Source: Cristatella mucedo (taxonomy: Eukaryota; Bryozoa; Phylactolaemata; Cristatellidae). From it: DNA of 64,000 bases. This document shows, in pieces, positions 36,900 to 47,900 of the stretch. The DNA lies in NCBI GenBank assembly GCA_009760855.2, contig WPIO01000112.1:863501-927500 (forward strand). The letters are read 5' to 3'. Position numbers and translations under genes: made by a program. The first letter of the stretch is position 1. Every line of letters starts with the position of its first letter. The notes below the pieces were generated by a model that had not been told where the DNA came from, did not search any database, and was given only the letters and a program-made list of their open reading frames with translations.

Positions 36900-39665
36900 T
36901 GCCTTCGATTTAAAGCACACAGTGGATTGAAAGTATTGAATGTGCCTGGTGAACGTCAGTGGAATGATAATTGGAGCCTCGAACCACTAATTTCTAGTCA
37001 ATCGGAAACAGATTGCGATAGAGGTTGGGTCATTGACGTTGATTACCATGCACTGCTCTCGATTGTAAGTTCGCGATTGGTTGAGAAGATGTGTATGCAA
37101 TTCTCCCACAGTTTGCTGCAGTACGCAAGAGAAGTTGGAGCTTCTCCCAGCAGGTTTACGTACTTTTTTAACATGCCGTCATAGATTGCCGTACTTCCTC
37201 GGGCCATTGCCGGAAATTGCCATGCATTTCCCCCGATTTCACGAGCACTGTGGGTTTAAAGTATGTGCGTGCACAGTGAACGTCATGTGGCAGGATAATT
37301 GTTGCTTCAAGCACTCAATTTCTAGCCTATGCAAAACAGATTGCCGTTGAAACCGGGCCATTGCCGTCAGCTGCCGAGAATTGTCCTCGATTTTCCGTTC
37401 TTGATTGCTTGAATGTTTGTGTTTGTAATTTTAATACAATATGATGCATAATAGCATGACAAGTTGGAGATTCTTCCAGCAGTTGTCCGTCTATTTGAAA
37501 CGGACCTTTGTGGATTGGCGTATTTTCCCGGGCTATTGCCGTTGATTGCTATGAGCTGCCGTCGATTAAACGCGCGTAACTGTTAAAAATTATGCACGCG
37601 CGCAATGAGACGTTGAGTACGAGTACGAGTGTTTCGCGAATCCAATGTTGTCGATTTTCTTGTCGGATATTCGGATATTGGATTCGCGATATTGGGCCGC
37701 GACCATAGCTCTCCACTGCCGTGTGCTGCGGACAGTTAACGAGCAAAGCAGCTTGAAAATACCATGGCTTCACTTTGGACGTAGCGTTAGGTTATGCCTA
37801 ATGGCAATTGGAGCTTCGGGCCGTCAATTTCTCATCGATAGACCGCGGGTTAGGGTATTGGGCCGGGCCTACGCTGTCGATTGCCATTCGTTGCTCGCGA
37901 TTGTGCGTGTGCGATTGATTGAACGGATGCGATTGCACTTTAAACACAGCGTGCTGTGACACGTAAAAAAGCTTTGATGGGGCAGACACTTTCCACTGAT
38001 TTACGATGGATCATAATAGATAGCCTTATTTGCCCAGGCCATTGCCGTCGATTGCTATCCATCGCCCAAAATTAAACGCACAGAGTGGGTTGAAAGTATG
38101 TTCGCGCGTACTCAGTGAGATATTAAATACAGTGACAATTGGAGCTTCCCGCAGCCGATTTCTCTTTGATTTGCCACTGATTTTAGTGGATTGCTACTTC
38201 AAGCCAAGCCGTTGCCGTAGATTGCCATGAATTGCCTGAGATGGCAGTCATGTAATTAGTTAAAATAATATGGTTGCACTTTAAACTGTGTGCTTTGTAA
38301 TATGAATTAAAAATTGGAGCATTGAGATATACTTATTTTGGGGCATTTTGTATCGGATTGATGTGGATTGCGGTATTGGCCCGGGTCTTTGCAGTGATTG
38401 CAGTGCATTGCATCAAAATGGTTTGAGGCAATTTAGTGAAATTGTGCGAGTACTCTATAAACGAAATTAGAGAAACGTGCAATCAATATTAAAGCTTAAA
38501 GTGCATGGTTTCTGGTAGTTTTGCAGCGGATTGCTGTGCATTGTGGTATTGGCCAGGGCCACTGCAGTCGATTGGAGTGCATTGCTGCAGAATGGTCGAA
38601 GCAATTGTAGTAAAATTGCGCGAGTACACAAAAATGTCAAAAAGTAGCGAAACGTTCAATCATAATTAGAGCTTCTAGCGCACGCGTTCTGGTCGCTTTC
38701 TAGTGGATGGCAGCGGATTTCGGTGGATTTCAGTTGATTGTCTATGGGGCCGGGCCGTGGAGTCAATTCCAGTGCACTGCATAAGAACGTGTATGTGAAA
38801 TAGAGAGAAATTTTGGGAGTTCCCTTTTAACAGAGTCTAGTCTTATATTCAATGTAAATTAGAGCTTCACGTTGGCGATTTGAGGAGGATTTGTAGTGGA
38901 TTAGAGGGAATTGAGGTAATTCCCCAGGCAGTTTCATGCGATTCCCAGCCATTGATAGAGTGCGTGGGTGCACAATTTTTTATTTCAATTGGGTTTGTGC
39001 ACAGCACAGTGCGCTTTAACAAGCAATTAAAACTGGAGCTCGGCGCAATTGTATTTCTAATCATTTTGCGGTGAATGCCGTGGATCGGAATGGGTTGGGT
39101 TATTGGCCCAGGCCATTGCAGTCGATTGCAGCGTATTGCACGAAAACGCCCGTGCCAATGCAAGTGCTTTTTATGAGTACAACTTCCACAGCGTGTACTG
39201 TCATATGCAATCAAAAAACGGGGCTGTTTGCACAGGATTACTTTCTTGTTGCTTTTAAATGCAGAGGATTGCGATAGGTAGCGGTATTAATTTATTATTA
39301 ATTATTAATGTTGATCTATTTCAGACTTCGCGAGAACGCATGCGCGGAATCGCGCAAAATTTTGTGAGTACCTTTTAAATGTTTTTTAGCTTTAAATTCA
39401 ATACTTTTTAAGCTTTGCTCAGCTGAATTGTGCTAAATTTGAGGTGAACTAAAGTGGATTGCGGTGGATTGCCGTACAGGCCTCCGTCTTTGCAGCTCAT
39501 TTGCATTCGTGCAATGAACACAATGACATGAGAATGGTTGGATAGATTAAATCGGAGACTTACTACAATACCCGCTCAAAATTTGAGTTTGGCACAGCCA
39601 ATGTACCGTCTATCGTAGCCTAATTAGAGTGGATTGCAGTGGATTGCTGTAACTCGTCGCTCCTG
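36900..39665. repeat. Degenerate satellite, period about 170 bp
   Basis: A GGAGCTTC-like word recurs at about 36969, 37137, 37303, 37462, 37808, 38138, 38308, 38490, 38667, 38858, 39030 and 39215, mostly 160-190 nt apart (or twice that). Each unit also has a GGCCATTGCAGTCGATTGC-type block with many ATTGC words and a GTGGGTTTAAAGTATG-type block. About 16 units, heavily diverged. Open frames across it are incidental. Confidence 0.75.
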
Positions 39666-40344
39666 ACCGAAAGCGTAGTTCCAGGCACCTCAAGGGGTCA
39701 TGAGGTCAAGGCTCAGGCGGTCACAGCACCAAGCACGAACACCTCTCTAAGAGCACCTGACTGGGTGTCTAGTCTGCTTTGGAACGCTGTAATCTAGATT
39801 TCGTGGACGCCGAACGATAGACCTTGGGCGGCATTGGGAGGCTACTCGGCGCACGGCGCTCGGTATGGAACGCCTGTGCAGGAGCGTTGCCAGCTCACCA
39901 GCGGCTACGCTAAGGATTTAACCCTTCGTCTCCTCCCTTTTGCCGGTAATTCTCGAGCAACGGCCACAGATAGCGCTTGCTGAATCAGTGGTCTGCCGTT
40001 ATTCGCGGCTCCCGAACTGAAAGTACTGCTAACCATTTACGTCGTAAACTCACAGTACAGGCAATTTAGATAGGTCATTAAGTAGAGGCGAGGGTCACGG
40101 ATCAGGCAATTTACAGGCACGCCGGTCGAGTAATAGGCAGTTAGCTAAGCTCTAAGCTTTGCGTTCCGGATGGAGCTGCGCGCTTGGCATCCGGTTGGCA
40201 GTTCCGTATGGCGTCCTGAGGTGACCACGGGAGTTGCTGTACGCCGGGGCTGAAGCTGGATGCTTATAAACCCCCGTCGCTTTTAAAGAGACTTCTCTCA
40301 GCTAAGGATGTGGACTTTTTCCTTCAGGTATGGGCGATCTGCCC
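39666..40344. other. Intergenic, unassigned, GC-rich
   Basis: No gene seen. GCTTATAAACC near 40262 looks TATA-like and may belong to a mobile element, but no boundaries could be set. Confidence 0.3.
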
Positions 40345-40470
40345 TGATCTTGGCCAAGGGGTAAGCTGCTCGTCCATAACGACCTAGATCGTGGGTTCGA
40401 GCCCTGCAGCAAATGCTGACCGCTAGGATATAATGCAAATTTAGTTCTCTTAGACTCTAAGAGAACTAAA
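40345..40470 (+). mobile_element. tRNA-derived SINE, group 1-like
   Basis: A-box-like CTTGGCCAAGGGGTAAGCTG, B box GTGGGTTCGAGCCC, then TTTAGTTCTCTTAGACTCTA, a shortened and rearranged tail. Confidence 0.65.
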
Positions 40471-40760
40471 TTCACAGTACGCAATGACCAGCGCCGTCGC
40501 GAGCGCCCTGGGAGCGTAATCTAGAAGCCGCCTCCGCAGCCCGTTTGCAACGGCAGCAGCAGTTGACACGCTAGACTAACGTCGCTGCTCGAGCACGGCG
40601 TCGAGCACGCGCGTGGGACCAGAAGGGAAGAGGAAGAGGGAAGGCGCGCGTGCGCTCGCTCGCGGCAATAGAGCGAGCTTCGGCTACCTTTCCGGAGCGA
40701 TAATTGCTGTACCGTCATTGGTTTCGCTCCGTCATGCCGAATTCCCGAGCGCCCTTTTCA
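40471..40760. other. Intergenic, unassigned
   Basis: GC-rich; nothing recognised. Confidence 0.3.
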
Positions 40761-40786
40761 ACCAGCTCTCCGGAGAGAACGACAAG

Positions 40787-40940
40787 AATAAAAAATAGTA
40801 ATAATATAATATAATATTTCGTGCAGCGCCACAAGAGAACTTGATCTCTATTTGGGAGCTTCACATACGCCATGGTGCTCGAGCCCGCGACCTCAGTCCG
40901 ACCTTGGTCGGGGCGAGCACCTAACCGCTGGACCAAACCA
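40787..40940 (-). mobile_element. tRNA-derived SINE group 1, with long target duplication
   Basis: Minus strand: TGGTTTGGTCCAGCGGTTAG (A box), GCGGGCTCGAGCACC (B-box region), TATGTGAAGCTCCCAAATAG, AGATCAAGTTCTCTTGTGGC, then an AT-rich (TATAA)n-like end. Flanked by 26-nt direct repeats differing at three sites, at 40761-40786 and 40937-40962 (ACCAGCTCTCC..GAGAGAACG). Confidence 0.85.
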
Positions 40941-40962
40941 GCTCTCCTGAGAGAACGCCAGG

Positions 40963-41342
40963 CTTTTACAGTCCGATGCTAAGCAGGCTATTAGTTGCGA
41001 AGGTCACTAGCGAATGGTCGAGCTGTTTTCATCGAGAAGATCACATGCGATTGCGTATAGAGAACTCCTTACGAAGCGTCGACAGGGCTCGCGCCGCTGT
41101 CGAACTCCTCTTGCACCTCGGGCGCGACATTGCAGCGTCACGCTGAACGCTCGCGTATTTTAGAATATTATTCTCCGTCGTTTCCTTCTTTTCTTGACTG
41201 ACGCTGTACTCTGCAGGAAGCCGCTTTCGATCTTGAGATTTCGCACTTCTTTCTCCGTTGCTACGCAGTCAAGTCAATCAGCGACATTCGTTCGATCCGC
41301 TCGCCGCGCCCTCTAGACCGTGAGAAAGGAAATGCTTCTTAA

Positions 41343-41344
<2 letters not shown>
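40963..41344 (+). promoter_or_regulatory. Upstream region of copy B
   Basis: GC-mixed sequence ahead of the (CT)n tract and exon 1. No clear TATA box. It is a candidate promoter only by position. Confidence 0.25.

Positions 41345-41393
<49 letters not shown>
41345..41393. repeat. (CT)n microsatellite upstream of copy B exon 1
   Basis: About 24 CT repeats on the + strand, ending 300 nt before the start codon and just before the block shared with copy A. Copy A has no such tract in the part visible. Confidence 0.9.
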
Positions 41394-41396
<3 letters not shown>

Positions 41397-41700
41397 GATC
41401 GTCTTGTGTTGCCATGCATCTGCATTAGCGCGTCTGGAGCCGCGGCGCTCGCGCTGAGTGCGCGCATTGATTATTTAGTAAGACGGCGGCCGCTCGATCA
41501 CCCGCGATGCAGCTCTCGCGTCATCTGGAGAGCGGGCGCCGCTCGCGTCATCCGCCCGGACAGACAGCGCAGACGCCGAGCGGTGCTTCATTGGCGCATT
41601 CAGTCTGGGCGACCGTTTTCGGTCAGTTGCGGTCCGATTCGGCGTCTCGAGCGGCCGGCGCCAGTTTGCCGCAGCAGCAGCAGTTCGGCTGCAGAGACGA

Positions 41701-41936
41701 ATGGCGGCGAGGAAGAAGCGGGAGGAACTGGAGGCGGCGCTGGAGGAGTACGAGCACGCGCACCGCTGGGTCAAATACGTCCAGTGGCTCATCCTGCTGA
41801 CGCTCGCCGCGGTGACCGTCGGGCTGACGGCCAATGTTCTGATCGTCTACTACGAGCGCAACGTCGTCACTTCCGTTGTGAAGGAGCTGTCCAGCAGCGT
41901 CGCCTTTCCGAGCGCGACCATCTGCAACTACAACCG
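41701..41936 (+). CDS. DEG/ENaC copy B exon 1: N-terminus and TM1
   Basis: The exon is 236 nt, the same length as copy A exon 1, and ends CCG|GTAAGA. Only two residues differ from copy A: Val for Ile in NVVTSV, and Pro in [10 protein letters not shown]. The in-frame stop at 41476 and lack of an upstream ATG fix the start at 41701. The flanks are also alike, from the GCATCTGCATTAGCGCGTCT block near 41415 through about 300 nt of intron 1, so the copy is recent or has been homogenised. Confidence 0.9.
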
Positions 41937-44900
41937 GTAAGACGGGAGCAGATGAGAACGCGAGCGGGTGGACGGCTTTAATGCGAGGCGATGCGACGTA
42001 CACGTCACGTACACGTGCACGTGGACATACGAAAAGACAGATTGAGTGTGAGTTGGACGGATGGGCAAATGAATAGACTGGGTGAGAGACGGACCCGCAT
42101 GCAGATGAATATACGACTGTAATTATTAAGCTATAGGCAACGAACAGAGTAAATTACGCAAATTGTATTATTATTATTATTTATATTACATTTTATTAAT
42201 ATGCCGTGTTAGTAGCACTCAAAACGAACTAACTCTTTAACGAACTCTGTCGTTTTCATAGCACTCCAAGAGAACTAAAGCAATATCCAGACGCTTTGCA
42301 ACTGTCTGCAAGAGAAGCAATAGCCAAGAGTTCGTGACATGCATGGCATCGTGCATATACAATCATGCGAAAGCTCATCGTGTTTCAGTGCGTTTATCGC
42401 GAGGCGGCGGGCTTAGCTACGGCCGCACATGAGCGGTCATACGATAGATTGACCACGTTTTTAGATTATCTCTGCCGGCTGCGTTCCTTTGAGACTGACT
42501 GCACTAGACAGCGCGTTCGTACGTCACCCCTGTGCATGTCACCCCTAACCATGTTATTAATTTTGTTTGTTTTTCAAGCATGATTTTACTTACCATTTAA
42601 TTGCATTTCCCTTTGCATCAAATATAAAGCGCCTAGAAAGAGATTAAGTTCTCTGTGGGCGCTTTATCAAGTACATTATTATTATTATTACCTTTCAGCT
42701 TGAAGAAGTCATTGGTACACAATTTGCCGGAAATGCTCCTGGTGGAAAGTGCGTACATGGTGAAGAACGGCATACAAATGAGCGATCAGGGCAAAAACTC
42801 GTCAAGTAAGTATACGATGAGTTTCGAAAATAAACCCAGCAGCGTCAGCTCTGAAGCGAAACTACTACCGCGACATTGGCGGCCGGGCTGCGCGGCCCGC
42901 CCCGGCTCGAAAATGGCCGTGTCGTCACGTGACTCGTCGCCTACCACCGAGTCGCCTTTAGATTTCTTTTCGAATTGCGGCTGCATCGCATGCACGCATC
43001 GTTGCAATACATCGATTTTTACTCGAGCTACTCAAACTGAGCGGTCGCAGCGCCGCGCGGACTCTCCTGCGGCGAGAGCTGACGGAAGGACGCTGGTCAA
43101 ACGTGGCTGCTTAGCCGTGCGTTGACCTTTCCGCACTCCCTCCCCCCGCAGCCGCCGCCCTTCCGCCATTGGCTGACGCCACGTGACAGCCGTCCGCACG
43201 AGCGCTCCGAAAGCCGTCGCGTGCGCTTCGTTCACTAGACGGCTCTGCTTCACCGTCAGTTGATGTCTACAATTTTATGGAGAGCTCAGGCTGGCAGCTC
43301 ATCGATGCAGAGAATGAAGCCGCGTGGCCCGGCCGAAACAGAACTCTCCTGCGGTGCACTTTCGGCGGCCGGACGTGCAGCACCAAGGTACGGAGGAGTC
43401 GTCTCCTCTCGGCTCTCTGGGGGGGGGGCGCCGTGACGTGCAGCGCCAAGGTACGGAGGAGTCGTCTCCTCTTAGCCTTAGGGTCGGCGGAGCTAGATTC
43501 TAAGCAAACGAACTATCTGTCCATTCGGGCCTGCTCAGACAGGGACACTGCACTCGATTGGGTCCACGTATTTGCGGAATTTCGTCTCGATTTCTGTGAC
43601 CTACCGCTTCCGGTCCAACGGCCTGTGCAATTGGGCGCTTACGACCGGTGCAAGCATATGCAGCCTGGCCTGTCTTTTGTGAGGGTCGCAGCAGTCACAT
43701 CACGCCAACTCTCACCGACCTGCATTGGCTTCCAATCAAGCAGTGTACCGAATTCAAAGTTCTTTACTCACATTTAGGTCTCTTTATTCTCTAGATCTCC
43801 AGCCTACATATCAGAACTACTCACCCGCCAGGGTGGGCACTGTACTACCAGCACTTCTTAATCAAATTTTAAAGCTGCGCTTCGTAAGAACCTCAAGTCC
43901 TTCGGAGACCGCACCATTAGTACGTGCGCTACCAAAGCATGGAACCCACTTCTTCACTTTGCAGCAAATGTAAAGCGCCTAGAGAGAGAGATTGAGTTCT
44001 CTGAGAGCGCTTTATCAAATGCATTATTATTGTTATTATTATTATTATTATTATTACTCCTAACTGACGTCATTACAAGTCCTGACTTTACTAATTTAAA
44101 AAGGAAGCTAAAAAAGTATCTTTTTTCCCCACAGGTTTTTTATGGACCCTTTCAATATTTCCTTTTTGCTTTTATGCGAGCTGCCATTGTGCATGTTATC
44201 ACTAACCATAGCATGCATGCTGACACCGTGCATGTTACCAATAAATCTACGGTCATGGAATCCTTACCGCATTCGTTAAGTGCCTAGAAAAAGACTAGGT
44301 TATTTGAGGGTACAGTGCAAGTTTTTTATTATTATTATACCTAGTTTCAAACTGGCTGTGGCAGAGAAGACTAATTTTTCCGGTAACAACTCTCGGCGCA
44401 ATTTCGGGCAGGACCTGAAGCAACTCGTTAACGCAACGGCGTTGCAAATTTTTCCGATAAATAGTGGTCGCCTAGAAAAATAGAACTACAGTGCTGCATG
44501 ACCCCTTTGGCTGAAGGCGTGATCTACAAAGGATTTTGAGTTTTTTAGAAGGGCAGCTAAACTACTTGAGTCAGAAAAGCCTGCGGTACGCTCCGGAGCC
44601 TGAGTAGAAAGTATTTCTTACAGAGAGGCTGGAACAAGACCATAAAGGGACATAAAATTGAAGACCAAAACTTTGAATTCGATGGGCTGCTTGGTGTTTA
44701 ATAATAATTATTATTATAACAATAACTAATAATAATGGTAAGAATAATTAGTGTTTGTAAATGCATTTCGGTTAGATTTTTTATGCAAAGTTATGGAAAA
44801 GTTGGTCATTATTAAAGGCGTTCGTGATAGTCAAGCCATGCTGTAGAGGTTAAGACAGCAACACTACGCGTCACGTTGTATATACTGTATATGACCTGCA

Positions 44901-47900
44901 AGTATTAAACCACAGAAATCTTAATAAAATGTAACAATTACATTTTCCACTTTGGCTGTGGTACCCTCATTAAAGCAAGGCCGAATTTTTGCCTTGTTAG
45001 GTAGCTGATGTCAGGCAGAATTAACTATAGTCTGTCTACTTTCAGATACATAACATTGCTAAAATTCGGGCTTTTTTAGATAAAGATACCACGTCTAAGT
45101 TGGTCCTTGAATTTGCCACATCTCGTCTTGAATTCTGTAACTCACTGCTTGCTGGCCTACCGGTATGTGCTATCAGGTGCTTACAGCAGGTGCAAAACTC
45201 TGCAGTTAGGCTTGTCTGTCGTGAGCGTCAAAGTTGCCACATCACAGCACTTCTCGCCGACCTGCACTGGCTACCAGTCAAGCAACGGATCGACTTCAAG
45301 GGTTTGTCACTCACTTTTAGGTCACTTCATTCTTTGGCTCCAGCCTATCTCTCAGATCTTAAATCCTTTGGAGACCGTGCATTAGTTCGTATTCTCCCAC
45401 AGCTTGGAACTCCCTCCCGACCTGCGTCAGAACATCCCCCGACCTGACCACATTTAAAAGGAACCTAAAAACACACCTATTTAGGACAGCATTTAGTGGG
45501 TCCCTGTGATTCTTCCTTCATGTGCTTATGCGTGCTGACACTGTGCATGCTGCCACTAACCACACTTGCATGCTGACCCTGTGCATGTCACCCCTAACCA
45601 TGTTATTCATGTTGTTTATCAAGCATGATATTACTCACCATTCAATCGCGCTTCCCTTTGCAGCAAACATAAAGCGCCCAGAAAGAGATTGATTTCTCTG
45701 AGGGCACTTTATCAAGTGCATTATTATTATTATTATAGATTACAGATCCATGCCTAGCTACATTGAAGATGAGCCTGCCGGATAAGATAGTGAAAGCACG
45801 TAAAGTAGTTCCAGGTGTTTAAGTGAATGTGAGATCGGCAGACGCCAAGCAAATCCCCACGAACTCTCCATGCATGGCGTAGCCACTGATTAGAACGGCG
45901 CAATTCTTATATTGTTTTCCACCGAGCTACCTTGGTAGTAAACGACCACTGCTGACCGGCTCCATGGCTTGACCGGAAGTGATGACTTGGCGAATGAGAA
46001 TTCGGGGCTCTGCAAATGTGCCCAATGGTGCCACTTTGGTCTTAAACCCTCCCGGTTTCAAACGGCTCTGTGGATAAGGTCTAGCGGGAAGCTTTCGGGA
46101 GATCTCCCGGAAATTTCTCGGGAGACCTTCCGGGAAGTCGCCTAGGCTTCGTAGCTCCTCAGGTTTCTAAAAGCATGTCTTTGCAAATTTTAGTGGGGCC
46201 TAAGAGTCCTGGTTGGCAGCCAGCCCAAACTTTGCACAGAAAGCAAGAGAAATTAATCTCTACGTAGACACTTACAAATCGCTGCACAAGAACAGGTAAA
46301 TAATACAGTACAATTGATAGGATGTCATCTAGAGCCATCTAGCTGGGCATTTTTCAGACAGTTCAGATCTTAAAGTCACATAGATAACCTGATAGATTGA
46401 CGTTATTTCGGTATAGTCTACTGCATTTGGGTTTTAGCATTAGGCGGTGTCACTCATAGTAGCTCTAGTAAGGCAAGTTATTTTGGTGATATGAGAAATA
46501 TAATATCCATTCATTTAGATGCACAATTCCCTCGTTAAGTGCTGCCAGCTGAAGACCGATTATGTTCATAAAGGCTTGCTGTGACCACTGGGAATACTGC
46601 CAGTCATAATAATGACCAATTTTCGTACCCAAATGTAACAAAACAATTACTAAAAATATTGAATCTATAATCGTTTCAATTTCCTTGCCGGTAATAAATC
46701 ACATCATTGCTTCTAATAGATCGAAGGCTTCATCTCCGTTGATAACTCAAATAATAATAAAAATACTTACTACCGTATTTTCGTCTATAATAGTATAAAG
46801 CCTAAATTACAAAGCTGTTGTTACGTAGGAGATTTTTCTGTAGCTCTATCATAGCCAACAAGATCTTCGGTGCGCATAGGTAGCCAACAACTGTATGTCG
46901 CGAAAAGAGAAAGTGAGAAGCATAGCTGAGTAAGGACAGCAGTCGAGTAAGGAAACAAAATGGAGGTGATAGCTCAGGATGACTGGACAAGATGTGCCCA
47001 AGTTGGCAGCAGGAGATTACACGTCGTTGTTAAAACAATATGGAAATAACTTTTACTGACTAGGATCTACAGTGCAAAAGCTTTTGTCGCCAATAGTCTT
47101 TAAGCGTTGGAATGGAACAGCGAATTTGTTATTCACAGAGGACATAAAGGCACAAGGAGGCTGAAACTTGTGCAGCTGTTCAGTTAGGTGTTAGGAAGCC
47201 AAGCCAGGGCGGACCTTACGGGTAACTGGTGTAAAAATATAGTTATGTATCTACAGATCAAGCGTGAAGCCATCACAGGTTCGACCTTTATCCAAATCAG
47301 CGAGCGCCAGGGCGTGTTTTTGCGGTTCCCCTTTCTGGGGCAACGCTTAGGCGCTCTAAAAGATTACTTCCCAAAAAGTACTAGCGACCTGCTGTTCCTG
47401 TTAAATCTTGCGGCCGTCGTATTGGTGAGGAAGGACTTCAGCCTGTCACCTGGCGCCGAGCGACGAAGGACACCAGTCTTTGCTGTCAACTGCATGCCGT
47501 CAACTCATCAAGTGCGACGATCGACCGTTGCTGAATCTGCATCCTGGATATGTCAACTCATCAAGTACGACGACTGGCCGTAGCTGAATCTGCTTCCTAA
47601 TACATTTTTCCAAAGACACGTGATTGTCACATGGCCCATAAAGATTTCGTGCTTCAGAGCGAAGCATAGCGGTGGCTGCTGGAAAAACCTGTTCCTCAAC
47701 ATTAAAAATACGTTTACCAGGCTATTAGACATTATTTTAGAGCTCGGCTAATGAACTAGCAGTTCACTGCCTGGCTTAGTAAACTAGTGGCAGTAGCGTT
47801 CCTTTATTAAGGATGCTGCACCTCAATGTCTGCATTTAAGCAGGTCACTAGTGATCTAGTCCTAAAGTTCGTATCGCAATCAAAAAGACAACAAGTCCTC

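Noticed and set aside
36795-39280. Several 60-130 codon ORFs in the 37-39 kb region
   Set aside because: They lie in the diverged satellite and share no frame between units.
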